The translations under genes were made by a program, and so were the position numbers. Shown one piece after another: positions 53,994 through 64,000 of a stretch of 64,000 nt of DNA. The first letter of the stretch is position 1. Every line of letters starts with the position of its first letter. The notes beneath the pieces are model-generated. The model did not search any database. It was not told the origin of the DNA and saw only the letters and a program-made list of their open reading frames with translations. This stretch comes from Dipteris shenzhenensis (lineage: Eukaryota; Polypodiophyta; Polypodiopsida; Gleicheniales): the NCBI GenBank assembly GCA_047967505.1, contig CM106540.1; one strand, written 5' to 3'.

Positions 53994-56650
53994 ATGTTTT
54001 GGAATTGTAGGGGCTTCCCTTGGCATAAAAGGATAAGCATAAATGCCTTCATTCACGATGCAGACATCATCCTTTTAGGAGAAACTTGGGAAAGTGAAAC
54101 ATGCAGGATCCCAGAGATACTGGGATATGTGTTGCACTCAATATACCAACGGCAAGTGGGGAAAAGAGGGCAAGGAGGTGTTGCATGCATGATACAGGAA
54201 CACATGGCAGAAAAAGTCAGCCTTCATAAAGTGAACAAATACAAAAGATACATGTGGCTGAAAATAGAACTTGGCAAATGCCCTGTCTTTCTTGTAGGTT
54301 GCTACATACCTCACCATGAGTCACCCTTTTACAGTAGACACGGAGTGGACCCTAGTGCTGCGTTTGAAGCACTATGTCTTGATGTGGCTGAACTCAAAGA
54401 AAAGGGCCAAGTCATAGTGATGGGAGACCTTAACACAAGAATTGGTCAACTACAGTTTCAGCCCATTACACATGATGAAATGGATAAAGAAGTAGTCACA
54501 GAAGTGGACATCATGTGGCAGAGAGGATCCGAGGACGACACCATCAACACACAAGGCAGAGCACTCCGATGCATGATTAATGGGCTGCACATGCCAGTCT
54601 TGAATGGAATGCAATTATTCCCTAACACCCACAAGATGACATGTCTCTCAACCAGCGGAGGGTAGAGTGTGCTAGATTATGCCTTGGTGCATGTGGATAC
54701 TATACCCATTATCAAAAGCTTCAACATAGGGATGAAATATCCAGAATCGGACCATCTCCCAATATGGATGGATCTTGACATACACCTTGAACATAGGGAG
54801 CAGAAATTTTCAGCACATGCAGGAGGTTTCAAAGTAGACCCAGACAAACACCAAGTTTATGTAGACATTTTGGATGTAAAGCTGAGAGCAATAACCAACC
54901 CCACATGGACAACCTTATAGGAAGCAATACTTGCCTCAACCATGCAAACATTTGGAGCAGCAACTACAAGAAAAAAGAAACAGGTCAAAGGACTACCACA
55001 CAAGAAATGGTATGATGAGGAATGCAAACAACTACGCCAAGAGCTGAAATACATACTGGATGTAGATAGGCATAAACAACTAGAGAAGACATACAATGCC
55101 CTCACAAGGAAAAAGAAAAGAAAATATATTTTGGAAAGAGAGAAATCTGATTTGGTCACTTTCATCAAAAATCCAAGAAAGGGCTGGAAACAAGTGAAAG
55201 GCAGATGGAAACAGGTCATAGTGGATATATTAGATGCAACCATGCTTAATTATGTTACCAAGTTGTACAATCATGCACTTGCTATTGAAATGGGGAAGGA
55301 GGATCTATCAGTCACATGCACTAGTCCTTTCACCTTCGAAGACATTGAAGTTGGACTAAAGAAGATGGCTAATGGCAAAGCATCAGATCACATGAAGATA
55401 TAGGCAGAATTTGTGAAATGGACAGGAGACCGAGCAAGAACATGGCTCTCACACATCCTAACACATGCTCTACACCATGGTTTCCCTCAGGAATGGCAAG
55501 AAAATTGGGTCCATCCTTTACACAAAGGTGGAGACAAAAATTTAGTCACAAATTATAGAACTATAATGGTTAGCTCTACATTGGCCAAGCTCTTCAGTAT
55601 AGTTCTTGAAATGAAAATCAGCTCATGGGCAGAAGAGGCACAGAAAAGAGTCACCGGACAGGCAGGCTTTCGCAAGGAGCACAGGACAGCCGACCAACTT
55701 ATTACCTTAAGGGTCCTCATGGATGAATGCAGACTGAGAGGACGCACTCTATTTTGTTATTTTGTGGATTTCAAGAAAGCATTTGACACAGTTCCAAGAG
55801 GAGGATTATGGAAGAGAATGCAAGAAATAGGAGTCCCTTTGGCCTTAAGGGTAGGCATCTCTCGCATCTATGAAAAGGTATTATGCGACTCAAACAAACA
55901 CAAGGTATGTCTGATGTATTTGAGAGCAATATGGGAGTGAAGCAAGGCTGCCCTCTATCGCCTACCTTGTTCAGAATATGCATTGACCAATTAGAGGAAC
56001 TCATTAATGAATTTGCAGTAGAGAAAGGGTTGCAAGGATTGCAATTGGGGCTTTGGACAGTGCTATTGTTGTTATATGCAGATGATGTCGTTCTTTTTGC
56101 ATATGATTCGGAATCTATGCACAAACTTTTACAAGTACTTAAGACTTTTTGTAGGGAAAGCGGGCTGCAAGTAAATGTCGAAAAAACAAAGATGATGGCA
56201 GTCTGTACCAATCAGCTAGAACATCCCCTTGAGATCACCTTTGATGGACAGATCATTGAGTATGTCAGCACCTTCAAATACTTGGGGGTTGATATCCCAG
56301 CAGATCACAAATGGTGGCAATGTATACATAGAAGGATGGACACTGGTTGGGGTAAGTACTACCAGCTTGAGAATGACTGCAGGCACACCGACACTAGGAA
56401 CTGGAAAATTCAAAATGTATTATTTGATGCATATGTAGTGCAGACAGTATTATATGGAGTGGAAGTATGGGGAGGTAGCATTTCAGCCTCTACATGGAAT
56501 GATATTGAGAAAATGCAAAAATCTTTCTTAAGGAGACACCTTGGTGTCAAACCCACTACTCCATACTCAATACTTCTGTTGGAAATGGGAAGGAGACCGA
56601 TTGAATTTCATGCATTGATTGAAAACTGGAACTTCCCAAATATAATGGTA
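53994..56650 (+). pseudogene. LINE ORF2: endonuclease and reverse transcriptase, 3' truncated
   Basis: The first frame (53994-54665) is an apurinic-type endonuclease with its residues in place: FWNCRGF (Asn), ILLGETWE (Glu), GCYIPHH (Tyr), VIVMGDLNTR (Asp/Asn), then after a TAG at 54663 LDYALV and SDHLPIWMDLD. Next come KKWYDEECKQLR and AREAs of the linker (54942-55403), and RT: QENWVHPLHKGGDKN, NYRTIMVSSTLAKLFS, GQAGFRKEHRTADQL, FCYFVDFKKAFDTV, NMGVKQGCPLSPTLF and LLLLYADDVVLFA (YADD at 56075-56086), FKYLGVDI. A frameshift lies near 55890. The sequence stops at about 56650 inside the post-RT region (FHALIENWNF), where gypsy gag begins; the C-terminal domain and tail are missing. Several single stops are TAG. 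Confidence 0.9.
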
Positions 56651-57570
56651 GGGGAGATCCAACCTGCTTCCTGCAGCATTTTGATGCCGCATGGCGAGCA
56701 GGTGGTGATCAATCCCATGAAACTAAGGTGGCTTGGTTTCCCATGGCCTTAATTGATGAAGCGTTTGAATGGTACCTAGACCTTCTAGTGGAAGAGCACA
56801 CCACATGGGACCTACTTCAAACAAAATTCAAACAACGCTTTCAAATGGAGAGGCTACAAGATGATCCCGCTCTCCAACTCAACAAGATCGAACAAGGCTG
56901 GAGAGAAGATGTACGCACGTACCTGGGTAAGATGAAACGATTAATCACCAAATGTGACCCACACCCAGATGCAAAGTACCTCACGGCATGGTTCATAGCA
57001 GGTCTAAGAAAGAAAATTCGAAAGGATATGAAAAAGATGAGCAGCTATGAAATGTTCAGTGCTGCTCATGCGGCAGCCATTGACACCGAGGATGGCATGA
57101 CGAACTCAGACACTAGTAGTGATGACGGCAGATCTAGTACCTGAGATAAGCACTCCAAAAAAGGCAATTCCAAGTCCATTGCCGAAACATCAAATGAAGA
57201 ATGCCTAGAGGCCATGACCTTGGAGCTGAAAGAAGATATGATGCAGGCCATGGATCAAAAACTCCACTTGTCTCAACTGCCAACTCAAACATATCCACGA
57301 CAAGAAAATGTTTGGTGTCCACACTGCATGGCCAATCATACAACAAATGAGTGTTCAGTCCTAAGAGCCAAGATCACTGCACAAGCAAATCCACCACCAA
57401 GGTTGTGGTGCCATATCTGCGTCGTCGGTGGCCATGATGAGAACATTTGCATCTTCAACATGCGCAACAACCCGCCTCGACCTCAACAATACCAAGCGGC
57501 ACCCATGCCAGTATATAGGCAATCGGCACTTGCACAAGTGCCCCCAACTCTGAGGCTAACCAAAGAGGCT
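56651..57570 (+). pseudogene. Ty3/gypsy gag (G2)
   Basis: The gag body begins at the LINE junction with DPTCFLQHFDAAWRAG (about 56656) and, one frame over, WFPMALIDEAFEWYLDLLVE, LLQTKFKQRFQMERLQDDPA and MKRLITKCDPHPDAKYLTAW, the standard retrotransposon gag fold. After a stop (57142), 57214-57576 encodes the nucleocapsid with two knuckle-like motifs, WCPHCMANHTTNECS and LWCHICVVGGHDENICIF. The LTR, leader and N-terminus of gag are missing; the LINE is fused in their place. Confidence 0.88.
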
Positions 57571-57960
57571 TCTTAAAAAGAAAGCACAAGTGCCTCCACC
57601 TCCGCCAAGCAATGAGCAGCCGAGCTCATCCACATCAACTCCCGAGCCTCAAATAAAAGAAGCTCCATACCTGAATGCAGCGGTGGAGAAGGCTCGTCTT
57701 CAGGCACTTCAACAATGGGTACAAAATGAACAAGCTCAATTTGAGGCTGAGAAACAAGCTCAAGACCCAATTGGCCCCACAAAGTATTGATACTATACTC
57801 AAGCCTTTGTTCCAACAATAGACTCCACAACATAATGTACCACCACGTCAACTTGAAGGATTCGCACTCTCTAGCATCCTGAGTTGCCCTGTGTCAATTC
57901 CCATCGGAATCCTCCTGCGGAATTGTCCCAATCTCTGGGAGAGTTTCAAAGGATGGATTC
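57571..57960 (+). pseudogene. Gag-pol linker of G2, protease deleted
   Basis: A proline-rich and glutamine-rich segment (PPPPPSNEQPSSSTSTPEP, then KARLQALQQWVQNEQAQF) follows gag. No aspartic protease motif or ILGxP motif is found between here and RT, whereas G1 has one at 6.06-6.35 kb. A deletion near 57880 joining the linker to RT is the simplest explanation. Confidence 0.6.
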
Positions 57961-59240
57961 ACCCTAAGGTATGTGGACCTTATCGCACAAATCCTAAATA
58001 TGGCACCATGGTTTATGATGAGCTAAAAAAACTCATAGATGTCAGATTCATCTATGAGATAGAGCACACTGATTGGGTTTCACCATTGTCATTGTACCTA
58101 AATGCAACAAGAAGCTCAAAATATGCGTAAACTTAAAAAATGTGAATGCCGCCACAATTAGGGATCACTATCCCCTACCCTTAATAGAAACAATGTTGGA
58201 AAAGGTGGCAGGATTCGAAATATATAGCTTCTTGGATGGCTTCAGTGCCTATAACCAAGTGCAAATTACTCCTCAAGACCAATCAAAAATAGCATTTGCT
58301 ATAGAATGGGGTATTTTTGCATATAGAGTCATGCCATTCGGCCTTTGTAATGCCCCAGCCACATTCCAGCAAGTCATGTTCATAGATTTCAAGTCATTTT
58401 TGAATAAGTTTTTATAGGTGTTCTTGGATGATTTGTGCATCCATTCAAACAAACAGGACCACTTCAAATGTCTTGAAGAAGTACTGATCAAATGCAGGGA
58501 GTATGGCATCTCCCTAAATCCAACAAAATGCTAGTTCATGGTCACCCACGGAGTTGTTTTGGGACACATTGTCTCTCAACATGGGATTGCAACTAACATG
58601 GACAAAATCAAAATCATCATGGAATTGCCTCCTCCTACAAATTCCAAAGGTGTACAGGTCTTTATGGGACATGCCGGCTATTATAGAAGATTTATATTGC
58701 AGTATGCCATGATAGCTAGACCACTTTACAAATTATTAGTGGAGTTCTTATGGACCGAAGAGTGCGACCAAGCCTTTGAGCTTTTAAAGTGGTGCCTAAT
58801 CATAGCACCCATCCTTATATCTCCCAATTGGGATATTGATTTTCATGTTCATACTGATGGCTCTAAGTATGCAATTGGGAGTGTGCTTTGCCAACTTGGT
58901 GAACATAAGAAAGACTACCCATTCTACTTTGCTAGTCGATAACTCAATGATGCAGAGATCAACTATACCACCACAGAAAGAGAAGCCCTAGCAATGGTGT
59001 ATAGTGTAAAGAAATTTTGGCACTATCTACTGGCAAATGATTTTGTCTTCTACACCGACCAGCAAGCATTGCTTTATCTTGTGAATTGTTTGTGTACAAC
59101 AGGAAGAATAACTAGATGGCTCCTCTTGCTTCGAGAATTCAACTTCAAAATAGTGGTTTGCAAAGGTGCCCAACACTACATTGCTGATCACATGTCTCAA
59201 GTCGGGAGAAGAAGCCACTAGAGTAGAAGACGACTTACCA
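57961..59240 (+). pseudogene. Ty3/gypsy reverse transcriptase and RNase H (G2)
   Basis: RT starts with YRTNPKYGTMVYDELKKLI and, after a frameshift near 58080, continues NLKNVNAATIRDHYPLPLIE, YSFLDGFSAYNQVQI, MPFGLCNAPATFQQVM and an intact catalytic VFLDDLCIHS (58421-58450). TAG codons interrupt at 58418 and 58532. LGHIVSQHGIATNMDKIK and GHAGYYRRFILQYAMIARPL close RT. RNase H has FHVHTDGSKYAIGSVLCQ (first Asp present), NYTTTEREALAMVYSVKK and YTDQQALLYLVN. It ends with HYIADHMSQ. Motifs are better kept than in G1, so G2 is younger or decayed less. Confidence 0.92.
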
Positions 59241-60412
59241 GATGCCACACTATTTTAAATAGATGATGTTCCAGAATGGTGCGGAGATATCATTGGGTAC
59301 TTGATGGCAGGAAGACCACCCCCTGACATGAAAGCAGTAGATGCCAGAAAATTGATTCTAAAGGCTGCACCCTATCAACTCATTGCAGGACAACTATACA
59401 AGATGGGCAAGGACTAGATATTCAGAAGATGTGTAATGCCTCATGAGATCATGCCAATCCTGAGTGAAGTCCATGAAGGCATTGCAGGAGGATACTTTCA
59501 AGGGGAAGCCACAACAAGAAAAGTTTTCCTCACAGGCTACTGGTGACCAACACTGTGGGTAGATGCCTATGAATATGTAAAAGGCTATGATGTATGCGAA
59601 CGGACTATTAAACCACAACACAAAGACTTCAATCCCCTAACACCAATTGTTGTACAAAACCCATTTGAAAAATGGGGGATTGACTATGTGGGTCCCATAC
59701 ATCCAGTAGCAAAAGGAACATAGGCACGCTACATCATTGTGGCCACTGATTACTTTACAAAATGGGCTGAAGCTAAAGCAGTCAGAAAGGCAGATGCCAG
59801 AAGCACAGCAAGATTCTTATACGAAAATGTGATCACCCGATTCGGATGCCCCATTGAAATTGTGTCAGATAGAGGCACACATTTTGTCAATGAGGTAATC
59901 CAAGAACTCTTGTCTGGCTTCATGGTAATCCATAGAAAAAGCACACCCTCCTACCCCCAAGGGAATGGACTAGCAGAATCCACCAACAAAATAATATGCA
60001 TTATCCTCACCAAGGTAGTAGAATCACAACGTTTTGATTGGGTAGAGAAACTGAATGCTGCCTTATGGGCATACAAAACCACATTCAAGGTTAGTACAGG
60101 GAACATGACAACAAAAAAACGTAGAAGAAAGGCATGGTTTGATAGAAACCTAAAAACTAAAGACATCAAGAAGGCGACTTAGTCGTGTTATACAATGCCA
60201 AAGTACACAAGGGGAAACTAAAGTATCTAGGTCAAGGACCATACCAAGTACGAAAGATGAATCCCATCAGAGCTGTGCTGCTAAAAACATTGGGTGGAGT
60301 CCAATTCAACACAACAATAAATGGGAGCCACCGACTGAAGCGTTACTACATCAACACGCAAGCCATCCCCGACAAAAACAAAGATTTGGGAAACCAAGTC
60401 TTCCTTAGTTAG
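59241..60412 (+). pseudogene. Ty3/gypsy integrase with GPY module (G2)
   Basis: The zinc-binding region (VHEGIAGGYFQGEATTRKV, then YDVCERTIKPQHK) is damaged: the second His of the HxxxH pattern reads Tyr and one Cys of the CxxC pair is changed. The catalytic core is complete: WGIDYVGPIHPV (Asp), CPIEIVSDRGTHFVNEV (Asp), NGLAESTNKI (Glu). The C-terminal module reads GDLVVLYNAKV-like sequence, KYLGQGPYQVRKMN and HRLKRYYIN. A deletion or frameshift near 60105 joins FKVSTGNM to the following KKRRRKAW. In-frame stops occur at 59417, 59546 and 59720. There is no chromodomain. Confidence 0.9.
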
Positions 60413-60944
60413 GATTAGATTGTATCACGAGCACTCACTTGCATATGTACGTCTTCACACATATAGGTAGCATCAATCGATTTTACCTAGGGCTCAGAAG
60501 TGATGAATGAGTTCTCACTGCCCTATGAAAATCCCAGCAAAAAAAGCATATAGTTAGTCCCTACCTAGCTACTAGGTCACGTGCACTCACACACTTTTGC
60601 TTAGACACATAGATGATTGCATGAATAGTTGTACCACACACTTTCATTCCACACTCTCAAAGCATGTATAAAAATAAGATCTCTCTCTCACACACACACA
60701 TAGAAAGGTCATACCGGCATGCCAATCAATCTAATGATCAATGGTACACTACATGCACATGGATGCAGGTTCAGAAAAGATGCTGCCACTAAAGAGGATG
60801 CGCAGAAAGAGCCCACCGCCTCAACCACGAGACCCCCTCCAGAGTTCGCAGTCATCTACATCCTCTCAACCATAGTGACCATAGTCATTCATGGTCTAGA
60901 GCGATAGCTCCGAAGAGGATTCAGTGCATGACTAAGTAGAACAA
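60413..60944 (+). other. Spacer between integrase and extra frame (G2)
   Basis: Mostly non-coding, with (CT)n(CA)n dinucleotides at 60680-60703. A short open frame (60719-60907) shows no recognisable domain. The counterpart in G1 is 17410-18200. Confidence 0.4.
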
Positions 60945-62882
60945 ATGCCATCCCAATCACCACCAGCCTACATAGCCATTGACAGGGCCCAATCACTGGA
61001 ACTTGTCTGGCCACCCACAACGACTTATGCTCTTTCCCAGGAAGCAGCATCTTACTTAGAGCAACGGGGTCTAGGCAGTTTGCATGAGAGCCTCAAATCC
61101 TTGGAGGACAGTCCTACCATGACCACATACATCAAGGACTTTGTCCATTCTTACTACTCTAGCAATGCAACGGTTGGCAAGTACAATATAATCACTGTAC
61201 AGCAAAGCCCACTCAATATTATCCTCGATAGTACAATCATTCAAAGGGCTTCCTCACTGCCAACAAAAAGTGGCAAATACCCTAAACGGCATACTGGTGC
61301 AAGGTTTCTCGAAGTACAATCTCTCCTCACCAAGGGCACACTGATCCATAGAGACGGCATTTTGCTTCACACAATCCTTGACCATCGCCTCAAGGAAGTA
61401 GCACAACTCCTATCCACAATCCTGGGGGTGAAGTGCGGCAAGAATCACTCCCTTCCACTCCGCACATTTGTTTTGCTGAGTAGGAAGGTAAAACAAGACT
61501 GGGTCTAGCACTTCGTCATCTTCTTTACAAAGAAACTCGATGGTTCTTCAGGCCAAAAATGTAAAATTCCACACTTATTGGCTATAATCATAAAAAAAGA
61601 ACTACAAGAAAGAGAAATGACTCTCCCCCAGTCACCAAAACCAATTGAGGAGTTGGACATACCCTTCTCACCAGTATGGGAGCCATCACCATCTTCTCCG
61701 ACTATCACATTAATAAGTGCAAATGCCTTAGCAGAAATACCTATTATGGAGGTTGGGATTGCAGAATTGCCCCACGAGATGCTACAGCTCGGTGCACAAC
61801 TGCAACCAATATGTCTCCACCAACAGCAGCAACTAGAGCTCAAGACTACATCAGCACTCGAACCGCCCATCGACGCCATGCTAGTCGATGAGCCACAAGG
61901 GGAGCTAGTGCTAGATCAACAATATGACTATTGTTCACATGGGACTGAAATGCCATTGGAACAACCTCCCCCAAGTACTACAGAATCATCGGGATGGCTA
62001 CATGGGCACCACTTGTATCAGCAATATCGCCAGACCTCATCACCATTTGTCATTCTCCAACATCAAGCTAGCCAAATGATCCAAATGTCAGAACTATTCA
62101 CTAGCTTGGCCAAGGAAGAATATGCAAGAGAATTGAAAAGACAGACTGCATCAGAAATCGAAGACCATAATTCCAGGCAATTGCCATAGAGGTCAAGGCA
62201 CTTCGGGCACATATAGATGAGAAGGAGGTAGAAGAGGTGCGCATGAACCAAGCTCTCCAAGCTCAAGAGAAGGCAGTAAGGGATGTGACCTCCAACCTCC
62301 ACCAAAGTCAAACACAGCTGACTGCGGCAGTAGAAGCAACAGCAATCCTGCAGACCTACTATAACTCCTTGACATCCACACATGCGCAATAGACGGAGGT
62401 AGTGGCACAAGCTCAGACTCACTCTAATTCACAAAGAAGAAGAGCTCCAGGATTGCAAAGACAAGCTTGAAGACATGAAACAATCTTTGGCAGTACGTGC
62501 CTTCAGCATTGATGAGCTTACAAGGGAATGTAGAATCTTAAAAGACCAACTTGCTACCGCTGAAGAGGCCAGCACTTCACAAGCACAGGATGGTCCAATA
62601 CCACTAAAGACATTCCTCAATAGGCAAAGGTCACTGCAAATGAGAAAGCTTAAGGAGGCATACACAAACATCTACCATCAATACAAAGAAAAAATGAATG
62701 AGATGCACTCCCAAAAGATAATCATCTCCAAACTTGAACTCCAATTGCTAGTGCACAATAATGAGGCATTGGAAGACAACACCAATGATGCCCCACTACA
62801 ATGCACAACAGTAGTGTACCAAGAGCTTGTGGCTGCTTTACAAGTGGAAGATCACCTCAACGCACGGGTGCTTATCCAATGA
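60945..62882 (+). pseudogene. Post-integrase coiled-coil protein of G2, function unknown
   Basis: Frames 60945-61508, 61578-62189 and 62475-62882 are all in one phase, so about 646 codons are broken by few events: a TAG at 61506 and a compensating pair of frameshifts in 62185-62430. The N-terminal third looks globular (TTTYALSQEAASYLEQRGLG, FVHSYYSSNATVGKYNI). The middle is Pro/Gln-rich with many acidic residues (LVDEPQGELVLDQQ). The last third is a long coiled coil (FTSLAKEEYARELKRQTASE, IDELTRECRILKDQLATAEE, MNEMHSQKIIISKLELQL). This order (globular, linker, coiled coil) parallels the first part of the G1 frame at 18206. The conserved C-terminal block of G1/G3 was not found here. No family recognised. 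Confidence 0.6.
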
Positions 62883-62963
62883 AAGCAACTCCAAATCAAG
62901 ATCATATCTACTCTCATCCAGCAATCAAATGGGAATGTTCCATCGGGACTAAAACCCTGGGAA

Positions 62964-62987
62964 GTAGCAAGCTAAGGGTGTCCACTT
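62964..62987 (+). other. 24-bp border sequence, possible LTR start of G2
   Basis: The sequence TAGCAAGCTAAGGGTGTCC with flanks is identical to 28307-28330 and follows a purine run (CCCTGGGAAG) after the last coding frame of G2. This is where a polypurine tract and 3' LTR start would be expected. The following sequence does not match any LTR in the window. Confidence 0.4.
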
Positions 62988-64000
62988 TTTGTTCACTCCC
63001 CAATCCTTAGGAGGTGGAAAAACAAGCTTTTTAGCACACAAAAATGCAAATCTCACCTACTTCCCTATGGATCTAGTCTTTTAAGTCTTCTGACACAACA
63101 TCACACTTGCTATTGTGCACACAATCGTATAGTCTGATTGAAAATTTGATGCACACACAAAAAATTTCTTTGTGTCACACGGCATGGTTCCAAGGTGGTC
63201 ACACCTTTGTCACGAACAGAGAGTGTCATATTAAATTCTAAATTTCTCACTCATTTTAGATTAAATGTTATTGAAACTTTGTAAGTGGTCTCTTTGCATT
63301 ATGTAGAGCTTAACTTGATTTATTGGTAATTTTTTGAATGATTTATCTAATTATAAATAATTATTTATAATAAATAAAGTCATAAAATACATGCATTTTA
63401 GTAGCACACCACATTTTTTTAGTATTTTGAATAATTAAGCAAATCCAATTTGGTGGAAGGTTAGTAGGCACATAAGGGTGTGTGGTGGAATCATTAAACT
63501 ATTCCAAAACTCATTCACAAATAACCACCTGGCGAGTTTAGGCAACCACCATTGACCTGCATTGTATCAAGCATGTGTATGATGTGCTCAACCCACTGCT
63601 TGCATCTCGTCCTCTTTTTGCAGATGTCCTTCTTAGTTGGAGAAACTCTCGTATTCTGTACTAGAACATTGTCACTCAATCAATAACTTTTGCACTTAGA
63701 TTGTCTCTTCTTTTCTTGCATTCTGTTGAAGCCCAAAAGCTTCTTAGATTGAGATGATTTTGCATTGCTCCTGCTTTGTATCCAACTGCTAGAGCCATAT
63801 TGGTTCTTCTAATTGACAACATCTTTGACATTGTGTGCCCAAGATGTTTCAACTTTGTTTTAAAGGATACTAACATAGCCAATGTCACCCTCTTTGCAGC
63901 TAGCTAATCCAAGCCGTGCACCCCTTTCACTTTCTGTAGGCCATCTCTTAGGTTAGAGAGCATTGTCTCTTGGGCATGCATCTCTTGAGGGTTTTGGTAG
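62988..64000. other. Unassigned right end of the window
   Basis: If the border at 62964 is real, this includes G2's 3' LTR. It is AT-rich around 63320-63400. No second LTR copy, gene or repeat can be identified. The minus-strand frame 63888-63676 has no recognised family. Confidence 0.3.

Noticed and set aside
63676-63888. Minus-strand 70-residue frame near the right end
   Set aside because: No motif, neighbour or start context supports it; the region looks like decayed non-coding DNA.
1-64000. tRNA or rRNA genes and functional host genes
   Set aside because: None were seen on either strand; the tRNA-Asp-like stretch at 524-541 is only 18 bases and sits as a primer-binding site.

Overview
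ORGANISM AND SETTING. The window reads as nuclear DNA of a land plant with a large, transposon-filled genome. The evidence is plant-type telomere-like repeats (TTTAGGG), plant-type Ty1/copia and Ty3/gypsy elements, an En/Spm (CACTA) transposon with the plant-specific second gene, a primer-binding site matching plant tRNA-Asp, and a decayed plant-style cytochrome P450. The lineage cannot be fixed from sequence alone; a fern, lycophyte, bryophyte or gymnosperm would all fit. No intact host gene, rRNA, tRNA or CRISPR array is visible. Almost every coding frame is broken, so the window is mainly a graveyard of nested mobile elements. LAYOUT. 1-22.9 kb is one long Ty3/gypsy element (called G1), flanked by partial LTRs, with a tRNA-Asp primer site at 524-541, gag, protease, RT/RNase H, integrase and a very long extra frame after integrase. 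G1 is interrupted by copia fragments (2.1-4.6 kb) and by an ~8.3 kb CACTA transposon (8.27-16.6 kb) carrying two divergent genes. 22.9-25 kb holds a LINE RT scrap and a P450 pseudogene. 25.7-28.3 kb is the 3' end of a second related gypsy element (G3, minus strand) with a complete 1.1 kb LTR. 28.3-34.4 kb carries an array of the palindrome TACCTCGATCGAGGTA, a TATA promoter, a 1.7 kb AT-rich tandem repeat and an unrecognised decayed gene. 34.6-38.6 kb is a satellite array whose units are joined either by a unique linker or by TTTAGGG runs. 39.1-44.0 kb is a nearly complete but broken copia element (C3, minus strand). 44.2-49.4 kb holds a basic/proline-rich gene (minus strand), a second palindrome array, a ~200 bp degenerate tandem repeat and a broken transposase-like gene (plus strand); I suggest these form one little-described DNA transposon. 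51.6-63 kb contains another copy of the gypsy LTR, a LINE with 177-bp tandem units at its 5' end, and a third gypsy element (G2) fused to the LINE, also with an extra coiled-coil frame after integrase. HOW THE PARTS RELATE. The gypsy elements share one architecture: gag, protease, RT, RNase H, integrase with a GPY module, then an additional large protein. G1 and G3 share a recognisable motif in that protein. Many broken frames are interrupted by single-codon stops (often TAG) and few frameshifts, as expected from C-to-T decay at methylated cytosines. The most interesting candidates are the two palindrome arrays, each placed just upstream of a TATA promoter, the putative two-gene transposon at 44-49 kb, and the long conserved post-integrase frame.
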